Below are positions 45,017 to 52,190 of a stretch of DNA of 64,000 nt, one piece after another (positions within the stretch are counted from its first letter, which is position 1; the number at the start of each line of letters is the position of its first letter). This DNA comes from Leucobacter chironomi DSM 19883 (GTDB lineage Bacteria > Actinomycetota > Actinomycetes > Actinomycetales > Microbacteriaceae): assembly GCF_000421845.1 (NCBI RefSeq), contig NZ_ATXU01000004.1, positions 207,669 through 271,668 of the forward strand. Reading direction: 5' to 3'. The notes beneath the pieces were generated by a model. It had not been told where the DNA came from, did not search any database, and saw nothing but the letters and a program-made list of their open reading frames with translations. The position numbers and the translations under genes were made by a program.

Positions 45017-46152
45017 AGCCCGAGCGCCTTCGCGAAGGCCGCCGAGAACTCCCGGTTCTCCGAACTGCTGAGCGGGCGGAACTCGTGCAGGCGCGCCGCC
45101 GTCTCGTCGCTCGGGAAGATGAGCGGATCATCGACGAGGCCGGGGTCGACGCGCTCCATCGCCTCTCGGGCGCCGGCCACCGGGGTGACGTAGCGCAGTT
45201 GTGCGGCCACCTCGGCGGCGATCTCGGGCTGGTAGTAGAAGTCGATCAGCTGTTCGACCTCGGCGATCCGTTCGCTGCCGGTGGGCACCACGAAGCTGTC
45301 GGTGAAGTAGGAGGCGCCGGCCTCCGGCACCACGAACTTCCAGATCTCCTCCCCGGCTTCCTCGTTCAGCATCGCGATGTCGCCCGACCAGCACATGCCC
45401 GCGAGCAGGTCGCCGGTCTGCAGATCCTGCGTGTACGAGTTGCCCTTCACCTGCGCGATCTGCCCGGAGGCGAGGTGCTGCTCGAGAAAGCCGATCGCGT
45501 CGTCGAACTCGTCGGGCCCCCAGTCGGAGGCGATGTCGACGCCCTGGTCGAGCATGATCAGCCCGACGGTGTTCGACATGACGGAGAGCACTCCGACCTT
45601 GCCGGCGAGGTCGTCGCGGGTGAGATCCTCGACCGATGCGACGCCGCGCGGGTAGAGCTGGGTGTTGTAGCAGAGGCCGGTCATGCCCGTCTGCCAGGGG
45701 ATCGAGTGCGCGAGGTCCGGGTCGTACGAGGACTCGCGGAGGTGGGGGAGCAGTTGCGCGAGGTTCGGGATCCGGGAGTGGTCGAAGGGCTGGAGGAGGT
45801 TGTTGTCGAGCAGGCGGAGCAGGAGCGTGTCGCCGATGCAGAAGGTGTCGTAGCCGGTGTCCTGCTCGAGTTGGAGCTGATCCTTGATCTTTCCGTAGAA
45901 GCTGTCGGTGCTGTCGATGTCCTCCAGGTACTGCACGTCGATTCCGGTGGTCTGCATGAACTCTTCGAGGGTGGGGTAGCGCCCGGTGTCGACGTCGTAG
46001 TCGAGGTAGTAGGTCCAGTTGCCCCAGTTGAGGGTGGATCGTGGTGCCCCGCAGCCGCTGACCCCGAGCAGGGTCGCGGCCGCGAGGGTACCGAGCCCGC
46101 CCTTGAGGAGCGTGCGTCGGGTGAGGGGTGAGAGCGGGATCGAGGTGCGCAT
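45013..46152 (-). CDS. Polyamine-type ABC substrate-binding lipoprotein (PotD-like)
   Basis: A 379-residue extracytoplasmic solute-binding protein. The N-terminus combines a Tat-like motif (TRRTLLKGGLG) with a lipobox (VSGC), so it is probably folded before export and lipidated. The mature part follows the PotD/PotF pattern (LNWGNWTYYLDYDV, GYDTFCIGDTLLLRLL, IPWQTGMTGLCYN, DSFVVPTGSERIAEVEQLIDF). No permease or ATPase gene is adjacent, so its transporter is elsewhere or it is an orphan. Its stop overlaps that of the convergent TetR gene. Confidence 0.87.
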   Translation of the reverse strand: MRTSIPLSPLTRRTLLKGGLGTLAAATLLGVSGCGAPRSTLNWGNWTYYLDYDVDTGRYPTLEEFMQTTGIDVQYLEDIDSTDSFYGKIKDQLQLEQDTGYDTFCIGDTLLLRLLDNNLLQPFDHSRIPNLAQLLPHLRESSYDPDLAHSIPWQTGMTGLCYNTQLYPRGVASVEDLTRDDLAGKVGVLSVMSNTVGLIMLDQGVDIASDWGPDEFDDAIGFLEQHLASGQIAQVKGNSYTQDLQTGDLLAGMCWSGDIAMLNEEAGEEIWKFVVPEAGASYFTDSFVVPTGSERIAEVEQLIDFYYQPEIAAEVAAQLRYVTPVAGAREAMERVDPGLVDDPLIFPSDETAARLHEFRPLSSSENREFSAAFAKALGL

Positions 46153-46297
46153 GTGAGCTCCGAGTGCTGAAGACGACGGTGTCCGGGGGCCGAGTGGCCT
46201 CGTGCCGCCTATTGAACCACTTTCAATAAAAAGGCGCAAGAGGGATCGAAGCCGGCCGCCCGCAGTGCGCGGCTCACGGCGTCGCCGCCGATTTCGC

Positions 46298-46303
46298 TAC
46301 GAT
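46298..46303 (+). promoter_or_regulatory. Possible -10 box TACGAT upstream of the HAD gene
   Basis: TACGAT lies 9 nt before the ATG at 46313, compatible with a leaderless or nearly leaderless transcript. Confidence 0.35.
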
Positions 46304-46312
46304 GATCGCATC

Positions 46313-46984
46313 ATGCACACCGATGCCGGCACCCCCGCAGATCTCTACGTCTACGACCTCGACGGGGTCATCACGACCCGGGACACCTTCGTCGAACTGC
46401 TGCTCGCGCGTCTCCGGGCATCGCGGCTCCGGTATGCGCGCTCCCTGCCGCTCATCGCCGCGTGGGCGGCGAGCCGCACCACGTCGAGCAGATCGGCACT
46501 CGCCCAGCGCATCACGACGGTGGCGCTGCGGGGGCTGTCCGAGGAGGCGTACGCGCAGCTCGCCCGGGAGTTCGGCGCCCGCGTCGGCGCGGATCCCTCG
46601 TGGATCCGGGAGAGTACGGTGCGGCGCATCAGGCGGCAGGTCGAAACCGGAGCACGCGTCGTCATCGCGACCGCGACGGAACAGCGCCTGGCGGAGACGT
46701 TGCTCCAGGCGGCCGGTGTGCCGTACCACCTGCTCTGCGCATCGCTGATCGAGGCGACCCCGAGCGGCGTGCGATTCATGGATCACCGGATGGGTCAGCG
46801 GAAGGCGGACGCGCTGACCGAGCTCGGAGTGCCGATGGATACGGCGGAGTTCGCCACGGATTCTGCCGCGGACCTCCCGACCGCCCTGCTCGCGAAGCGC
46901 CTCGTGCTCATCGGGGCGTCGGCCCGCACGCGGGCGCGCTTCACGGAGCAGGGTGTGAGCTTCGAACTCGGCCCGGAGGGCTGA
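46313..46984 (+). CDS. HAD-superfamily (SerB-like) phosphatase
   Basis: A 223-residue hydrolase of the HAD-IB type. Motif I is YDLDGVITTRDTF, with Val in place of the usual Thr after DxDG; motif II is VIATATEQR; motif III Lys is in GQRKADALTEL; motif IV is FATDSAADLPTALLA, with one of the usual paired acids displaced. A helical cap (ARYARSLPLIAAW region) lies after motif I. Substrate unknown. The ATG start is preferred because the upstream in-frame GTG (46202) would add sequence unlike the family. Confidence 0.78.
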   Translation: MHTDAGTPADLYVYDLDGVITTRDTFVELLLARLRASRLRYARSLPLIAAWAASRTTSSRSALAQRITTVALRGLSEEAYAQLAREFGARVGADPSWIRESTVRRIRRQVETGARVVIATATEQRLAETLLQAAGVPYHLLCASLIEATPSGVRFMDHRMGQRKADALTELGVPMDTAEFATDSAADLPTALLAKRLVLIGASARTRARFTEQGVSFELGPEG

Positions 46985-46998
46985 GTGGCCGCGATGTC

Positions 46999-47565
46999 TC
47001 AGCCCTGAGCGATGACGCTCCCCAGCACGTAGTGGAGGGCGGCGTGCAGGCGCGGTCCGATCTCCTCCCAGCGGCCGTGGAAGCCGACGAGATCCTTCGT
47101 GCCGAAGCCGACGGCGACAAGCGTCCAGGCGACCTCGTCGATGTTGGTGCCGGGGCGAAGCTCTCCGGCTGCGGCGGCTTCTGCGAGCGCACCCGTCAAG
47201 AACGCATGCCAGGTCGCGTACGGGTCGATCCGCCGTTCCGGGAACTCCGTGCGCGATTCTGCCGCGAGGCGCATACCGGCGCGCACCAGCACATTGCCGG
47301 CCATCAACTCGCCCACCTCATCGAAGACGCAGTAAAGGCGTTCGAGAGGGCTTGAGGCGCGTCGAGCCGCTGCTCCCTGCGCGCTGCGCATCGCGGCTCC
47401 CTCAGCGTTGAGCACGGCGACGCCCAGCTCGTGCCTGGTGGGGGGCGGGTCTGCGAGCGCGTCGACATCGCCGGCGAGGATCCAGTCGAGCTGTGCGCTG
47501 TGGTAGCCGCGCAGCGCGAACTCTTCCGCCGCCGCCAGCAGCATGGTGTCGTCGATCGTTGTCAT
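46999..47565 (-). CDS. Degenerate TetR/autoregulator-receptor-like protein
   Basis: A 188-residue TetR-like protein resembling ScbR-type receptors in its ligand-binding half (LERLYCVFDEVGELMAGNVLVRAGMRLAAES). The N-terminal domain is eroded: AAAEEFALRGYHSAQLDWILAGD is followed by DALADPPPTRHELGVAVL instead of the canonical recognition helix and YYHF signature, so DNA binding is doubtful. It starts 12 nt after the avrD stop and is cotranscribed with it. It may be a ligand-binding modulator or decoy rather than a repressor. Confidence 0.72.
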   Translation of the reverse strand: MTTIDDTMLLAAAEEFALRGYHSAQLDWILAGDVDALADPPPTRHELGVAVLNAEGAAMRSAQGAAARRASSPLERLYCVFDEVGELMAGNVLVRAGMRLAAESRTEFPERRIDPYATWHAFLTGALAEAAAAGELRPGTNIDEVAWTLVAVGFGTKDLVGFHGRWEEIGPRLHAALHYVLGSVIAQG

Positions 47566-47577
47566 GTCAGTTGCCCC

Positions 47578-48525
47578 TTAATGCTCGGCCGGAGACGGCG
47601 TCTGCTCGTCGAAGAAGGCGAGCTTCGCGCTCGCCACGATGCCGTCGCTGGATCGCGATTCCACCTGCAGGTCGTGCACTCTCGTGCCGTCGCGCACCCA
47701 CGACCGGTCGTGCACGACGCGGGTCTCGGTGCTGATGCGCGACCCGAGGGGTGTGGCGCGGCCGGTGGCGCGAATGCTCATGGTGCGCATCCAGAGGTTG
47801 CCCATTCCCGAGCGCGTGATGTCCTTCGCGAGGCAGACTACTGCCTGGCTCATCTGCCCCATGGTGACGAGGTAGTCGATGACCGTGATCAACGGCCATC
47901 GCGCGCCTTCGATGCCGCCGTAGCAGCCGGTGGAGAGCTCGTTCTCCGTGAAGTCGTGCTCGGCGCGGATGCTCGAAGTCTCCCGGTCGACGTGGGAGAT
48001 GAGCGTGCGCGAGCTCACCGCTCGCAGCGCGGTGGGGTACACCGGGGCGGATCCGGGAGGGATTCGGAGGGTCGGGGCGTCTCCGCGCTGCCCGCCCTCT
48101 CGGAGACCGATGCGCGTGCGGATGTTGCCGGCCGTCGCCTCGACCACGACGTCCTCGCCGGCGTCGTCCCCGGGCTGCGTCGAGAAGGCGAGCGGCACCC
48201 GGGAGAGGTCGAGCCACGGCGTGCGTCCCGATCTGAGCTCGACGCTCGAGATGCGGGCCGTCTCGTTCGCGCCGCCGAACGCGCCCTGGGTCTGCGCCGC
48301 CATCAGCGTCAGCACCACGGCGTCCACCGAGCTCAGATGCGTTTCGCGCGGGCGCCCCGCGGCGTCGAGCGACCACGCATCGGGGTATCGGACGACGAAG
48401 TTCACCAGACCCGGTCGCGCCTCGCGCATCTCGTAGGCGACGTCTTTGTACCCGGCCCCGAAGTAGCGTTCCCCGGCTAAGCCGAGCCAGTGCTCGAGCG
48501 ACAGTTCCTGACCATCTGCGGGCAC
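47578..48525 (-). CDS. AvrD-family protein (syringolide/butyrolactone-type signal synthesis)
   Basis: A 315-residue protein of the AvrD family. P. syringae AvrD directs synthesis of syringolide acyl glycosides, and actinobacterial homologues are repeatedly found beside ScbR-type receptors. Family features visible here: an N-terminal LEHWLGLAGERYFGAGYKDV segment, and two hot-dog-like halves with conserved HDFTENELSTGCYGGIEG and DYLVTMGQMSQAVV. The GTG start has GAGGAG 5 nt upstream. It is followed at 12 nt by a degenerate TetR and preceded by a 90-nt leader with a ten-G run and a promoter overlapped by an operator-like site. The product here is unknown; the role in a diffusible autoregulator is inferred from family and context. 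Confidence 0.72.
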   Translation of the reverse strand: MPADGQELSLEHWLGLAGERYFGAGYKDVAYEMREARPGLVNFVVRYPDAWSLDAAGRPRETHLSSVDAVVLTLMAAQTQGAFGGANETARISSVELRSGRTPWLDLSRVPLAFSTQPGDDAGEDVVVEATAGNIRTRIGLREGGQRGDAPTLRIPPGSAPVYPTALRAVSSRTLISHVDRETSSIRAEHDFTENELSTGCYGGIEGARWPLITVIDYLVTMGQMSQAVVCLAKDITRSGMGNLWMRTMSIRATGRATPLGSRISTETRVVHDRSWVRDGTRVHDLQVESRSSDGIVASAKLAFFDEQTPSPAEH

Positions 48526-48577
48526 GCGTTCTCCTCAAGGTCTTGCTGCGCTCAACGCCGAGCGGGTGGATCGGGGC

Positions 48578-48587
48578 GGGGGGGGGG
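48578..48587 (+). repeat. Ten-G homopolymer in the avrD leader
   Basis: An uninterrupted run of ten G (ten C on the avrD mRNA), preceded by GGGGC, between the predicted avrD promoter and its ribosome binding site. Such runs are slippage-prone; here a change would alter leader length, not the frame. Confidence 0.9.
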
Positions 48588-48620
48588 CTAGGAGCGTGGA
48601 CCGCGGTCTCGCGTGCGCTC

Positions 48621-48642
48621 AGCTTAACTCGTACGTTCGTCT
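48621..48642 (-). promoter_or_regulatory. Operator-like site overlapping the avrD -10
   Basis: On the minus strand this 22-bp site starts AGACGAACGT and ends AGTTAAGCT. It matches the site at 49504-49525 at 15 of 22 positions, including the shared AGTTA. It covers the spacer and -10 box of the predicted avrD promoter, where an ScbR-type repressor would act. Confidence 0.5.
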
Positions 48643-48650
48643 TGCTTCAA
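48621..48650 (-). promoter_or_regulatory. Predicted avrD promoter
   Basis: On the minus strand TTGAAG (48645-48650), an 18-nt spacer and TAAGCT (48621-48626) give a transcript starting about 90 nt upstream of the avrD GTG. Confidence 0.65.
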
Positions 48651-48690
48651 AACAACACGGTCGCCGCTCGTGCCCGCAGGATGCTGGCGG

Positions 48691-49380
48691 TTACGCGGGC
48701 GATCCGGCTCCGTCGCTCGAGTGGAGCACGTCGGCGTAGGCGCTGCGGATCATGGCGACCGCCTGCTCGCGGGAGTCGGCGGGCACGAGCCCGTCCACCG
48801 AGCCGAGCCACATCGTTGCGAGCGACTCGCCGAGCCGCCCGATGTCGTGACGCGCCATCGCGAGCGAGATGATCCCCGCGAAGTGCGCGACGAGGTACTC
48901 CGCGTGCTGGCTCGGCGTGAGGCGGCTCTGCAGCGCGCCGGACTCGAAGGAGGCGCGCAGATCCTCGGTGACGGCCTGGAGCCAGTCGCCGTAGAACCCC
49001 GAGACGTCGCCCGCGAACTCGTCCTTCTCGAAGGAGAGCGCCATCCCGGCGCGCACGATCTGGTCGGACGCGATCTGATCCGCCAGGGCGCGGGAGACGT
49101 GCACGAGTCGCTGCAGCGTGCCGTCGAGCGGCTGGGCGATCTCTTCGATGAGCCGCAGCGAGCGATGGTGCTGCTCTTCGGAGATCGCCTTCGCGATACT
49201 CTCCTTCGTGCGGAAGTGGAAGTAGATCGCGCCGATGGAGATTCCGGATTCCTCGGCGATGCTGCGAATGCTCACGGTGCCGTACCCGTGCTTCATGAAC
49301 TCGGAAGCGGCGCCGTCAAGGATGCGGATCTGCGTATCCCGGCCGCGGTCCTGCGCTGCGGTCCTGCGCTGCGTCGCCAT
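48691..49380 (-). CDS. ScbR-type autoregulator-binding TetR regulator
   Basis: A 229-residue TetR-family regulator of the gamma-butyrolactone-receptor (ScbR/ArpA) type. It has a complete helix-turn-helix (ILDGAASEFMKHGYGTVSIRSIAEESGISIGAIYFHF) and the receptor-type ligand domain (LVHVSRALADQIASDQIVRAGMALSFEKDEF). The ATG at 49380 has GAGGG 8 nt upstream; an in-frame start 13 codons earlier (49419) is possible. It lies upstream of avrD on the same strand, separated by the avrD promoter, so it is the presumed repressor of avrD. A related 22-bp site at 49504 lies in its own upstream region, suggesting autoregulation. Confidence 0.85.
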   Translation of the reverse strand: MATQRRTAAQDRGRDTQIRILDGAASEFMKHGYGTVSIRSIAEESGISIGAIYFHFRTKESIAKAISEEQHHRSLRLIEEIAQPLDGTLQRLVHVSRALADQIASDQIVRAGMALSFEKDEFAGDVSGFYGDWLQAVTEDLRASFESGALQSRLTPSQHAEYLVAHFAGIISLAMARHDIGRLGESLATMWLGSVDGLVPADSREQAVAMIRSAYADVLHSSDGAGSPA

Positions 49381-49503
49381 GCACCACCCTCTCCCGAACC
49401 TGCCGTGTGCGCTCTCCACTTTAGCCGCGTTCCCGCGGGCGGTGACGGGTCCGCGGGAGCTCTCGCGCTGCGCGGCGCGGGGGAGATCACGGTTGGATAA
49501 CTA

Positions 49504-49525
49504 ATACGATCGTTCCAGTTAGTAT
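49504..49525 (+). promoter_or_regulatory. Operator-like pseudo-palindrome upstream of the ScbR-type gene
   Basis: A 22-bp imperfect palindrome that starts ATACGATC and ends AGTTAGTAT, in an AT-rich patch of the 305-bp gap between the ScbR-type gene and the next. It resembles the autoregulatory elements bound by butyrolactone receptors, which are also pseudo-palindromes of 22-26 bp. The remainder of the gap, 49381-49686, holds no gene or other clear signal that I can see. Confidence 0.5.
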
Positions 49526-49686
49526 CGAGCCGTGGCGCTGATAATCTCCGAAAATACGAGCTGCGAACGACGATCCGGCGGGCGGGCTCGCTGGAACGAG
49601 GGGGCGTTCGAGGCCCCTGAAAGGGTGACGTTGCACATCGTGATCTCAACATGCGCGACCGCGGCCCCATCGTCTGAGAGCGGATC

Positions 49687-50181
49687 GTGAGCCGTCTCAG
49701 CCTCGATTCCCCCTGCAGCCTCGAGGCGCTGGCGTCGCGCCTGCTGCCGGGCGCTCCGCTGCGCGTGCAGGAGCGGGAGTTCCGCGTCGCCGGACTGATC
49801 TCGTGCCAGGACACCAAAGACGGCTGGCTCGAGGCGTATCTCCAGGGCGGCGAGCCGGCGATGTGGCTCGTGATCGAGCACCGGCGAGGGCGCGCCGCCG
49901 TCACCATGTGGCGGAGATCCGCCGTCGCCGAGCTCCCGGCGTCCTTCGTCACCGCTCGGGATCCGCAGCTGCTGGTGGGAACGGCGAACTTCTGGGCGAT
50001 CGGCTCCTTCGGGGGATTCCGGATCCCCTCCAAGGGGACGCTGCAGTACTTCGAGAGCTTCGACCCGCATCGCACCGCCGAGCGCTTCGGCGGCGGCCAG
50101 TGGCTGCTCGGACGGGAGACCGGCCGGGAAACGCCTCTGACGAGCATCAGCGCGCAACTCTTCAGCGGACCGTTCGACTGA
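49687..50181 (+). CDS. DUF4178-like protein
   Basis: A 164-residue protein. The region EREFRVAGLISCQDTKDGWLEAYLQ...MWLVIEHRRGRAAVTMWRR follows the DUF4178 pattern, a domain found in proteins of unknown function, often near membrane or phage-shock-type genes. The GTG start has no obvious ribosome binding site. It is the gene next to the ScbR-type regulator, transcribed away from it, and might share the regulatory region, but that is not shown. Confidence 0.55.
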   Translation: MSRLSLDSPCSLEALASRLLPGAPLRVQEREFRVAGLISCQDTKDGWLEAYLQGGEPAMWLVIEHRRGRAAVTMWRRSAVAELPASFVTARDPQLLVGTANFWAIGSFGGFRIPSKGTLQYFESFDPHRTAERFGGGQWLLGRETGRETPLTSISAQLFSGPFD

Positions 50182-50260
50182 ACGCGCGCTGCGAGGGCGG
50201 CAGGCGAGGCCACGGCGCGAAGGCCCGGGCCGCAGAGCTTCGCTCAACCCCGGCCTCGGT

Positions 50261-50266
50261 AGGATG
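50261..50266 (+). promoter_or_regulatory. -10 box TAGGAT of the gatCAB operon
   Basis: TAGGAT 44 nt before the gatC ATG. A GGAGC site follows, so this mRNA has a normal short leader. Confidence 0.5.
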
Positions 50267-50310
50267 GTGTGGTTCACCGAACTCTTTTCACCACGTCACG
50301 ATGGAGCAGC

Positions 50311-50643
50311 ATGCCTGACACCCCTGCGGCAGAACGCGCCGCGAGCGGCGAGATCACGGCGCAGACCGTGCAGCATCTCGCCGGTCTCGCCCGGATCGCC
50401 CTCACCGACGCGGAGATCGACTCGCTCACCACTGAGCTCGACTCGATCCTCGCGAACATCGCCAAGGTCAGCGAGGTCGCACGCGACGACGTGCCGGCCA
50501 CCAGCCACCCGATCCCGCTGAACAACGTCACCCGGGCCGACGAGGTCGCCGACGTGCTCACGCGCGAGCAGGCGCTGGCGAACGCACCCGAGACGGCCGA
50601 CGGCATGTTCCGGGTCTCGTCGATCCTCGGTGAAGAGCAGTAG
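50311..50643 (+). CDS. gatC: Glutamyl-tRNA(Gln) amidotransferase subunit C
   Basis: A 110-residue subunit stabilising GatA on GatB. The conserved N-terminus [28 protein letters not shown] and C-terminal [24 protein letters not shown] are readable. First gene of gatCAB; gatA starts 11 nt after its stop. Confidence 0.95.
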   Translation: MPDTPAAERAASGEITAQTVQHLAGLARIALTDAEIDSLTTELDSILANIAKVSEVARDDVPATSHPIPLNNVTRADEVADVLTREQALANAPETADGMFRVSSILGEEQ

Positions 50644-50654
50644 GGGGAACGGCA

Positions 50655-52190
50655 GTGAGTGAACTGATCAGACTGACTGCGGCGGAGCTCGCCGCGAAGC
50701 TCTCCTCGGGCGAGGTCTCCTCCGAAGAGGCGACGCGCGCCCACCTCGACCGCATCGCGGCCGTCGACGGCGCACTGAACGCCTTCCTCGCGACCGATGC
50801 CGACGTATCGCTCGCGGCGGCCCGCGAGATCGATGCCCGCCGCGCTGCGGGCGAGGCCCTCGGTGAACTCGCCGGCGTGCCGCTCGCCGTGAAGGATGTG
50901 CTCGTCACCACCGACATGCCCTCCACCTCGGGATCGCGGATCCTCGAGGGCTACCGCTCGCCCTACGACGCAACCGCGGTCGCCAAGGCCCGCGCAGCCG
51001 GCCTCGTCAGCATCGGCAAGACCAACATGGACGAGTTCGCGATGGGGTCCTCGACCGAGAACTCGGCGTACGGCCCGACCCGCAACCAGTGGGCGGCCGA
51101 CCGGGTGCCCGGCGGCTCCGGGGGCGGCTCGGCCGTGGCGGTCGGCGCATTCGAGGCCCCGCTCGCGCTCGGCTCGGACACCGGCGGCTCGATCCGCCAG
51201 CCCGCCGCGCTCACCGGCACCGTCGGCGTCAAGCCCACCTACGGCGGCGTCAGCCGCTACGGTGCCATCGCGCTCGCCTCCTCGCTCGACCAGATCGGCC
51301 CGTGCGCCCGTACCGTGCTCGACACGGCGCTGCTACACGACGTCATCGCGGGCCACGACCGCCACGACTCGACGTCGCTCGACTTCGCCTGGCCCTCGAT
51401 GGCCGAGGCCGCCCGCGGCGGCGCCGATCCGGCGAGCCTCAAGGGCCTGCGCGTGGGCGTGGTGAAGCAGCTCATGCTCGACGGCCTGCAGCCGGGCGTG
51501 CAGGCCCGCTTCGACGAGTCGCTGGCGCTGCTCGAAGCGCAGGGCGCCGAGATCGTCGAGATCGACGCCCCTCACTTCGAGTACGCCGTCGCCGCGTACT
51601 ACCTGATCCTGCCCGCCGAAGCCTCCAGCAACCTCGCCAAGTACGACTCCGTGCGCTTCGGCCTGCGCGTCACCCCGGACGGCGGCGGCACGGTCGAGAG
51701 CGTGATGAGCGAGACCCGCGCCGCCGGCTTCGGCACCGAGGTGAAGCGCCGCATCATCCTCGGCACCTACGCCCTCTCGGCCGGCTACTACGACGCCTAC
51801 TACGGTAGCGCGCAGAAGGTGCGCACGCTGATCCAGCGCGACTTCGCGAGCGCCTTCGACAGGGTCGACGTGATCGCCTCGCCCACCGCTCCCACCACGG
51901 CGTGGCAGCTCGGCGCCCACGGCGGCGACCCGCTGCAGGACTACCTCAACGACGCCACCACGATCCCGGCGAACCTCGCGGGGATCCCCGGGCTCAGCCT
52001 GCCCATCGGCACCGCGAGCGAGGACGGCCTGCCGGTCGGCCTGCAGCTCATGGCCCCCGCTTTCGAGGACGCCCGCCTGTACCGCGCGGGATCCGCGATC
52101 GAGAGCCTCATCACCGAGCGCGACGGATCGCCGTTCTGGGCGCAGGCGCCCTCCCTTGCAGGTGCTTCGACCGGAGAGGCGGCGAACTGA
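50655..52190 (+). CDS. gatA: Glutamyl-tRNA(Gln) amidotransferase subunit A
   Basis: A 511-residue amidase that releases ammonia from glutamine for transamidation of Glu-tRNA(Gln) or Asp-tRNA(Asn). The Ser-Ser-Lys triad is visible: Lys in [11 protein letters not shown], and the Gly/Ser-rich signature [31 protein letters not shown] holds both serines. GTG start. The stop overlaps the gatB ATG (TGATG). Confidence 0.96.
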   Translation: MSELIRLTAAELAAKLSSGEVSSEEATRAHLDRIAAVDGALNAFLATDADVSLAAAREIDARRAAGEALGELAGVPLAVKDVLVTTDMPSTSGSRILEGYRSPYDATAVAKARAAGLVSIGKTNMDEFAMGSSTENSAYGPTRNQWAADRVPGGSGGGSAVAVGAFEAPLALGSDTGGSIRQPAALTGTVGVKPTYGGVSRYGAIALASSLDQIGPCARTVLDTALLHDVIAGHDRHDSTSLDFAWPSMAEAARGGADPASLKGLRVGVVKQLMLDGLQPGVQARFDESLALLEAQGAEIVEIDAPHFEYAVAAYYLILPAEASSNLAKYDSVRFGLRVTPDGGGTVESVMSETRAAGFGTEVKRRIILGTYALSAGYYDAYYGSAQKVRTLIQRDFASAFDRVDVIASPTAPTTAWQLGAHGGDPLQDYLNDATTIPANLAGIPGLSLPIGTASEDGLPVGLQLMAPAFEDARLYRAGSAIESLITERDGSPFWAQAPSLAGASTGEAAN

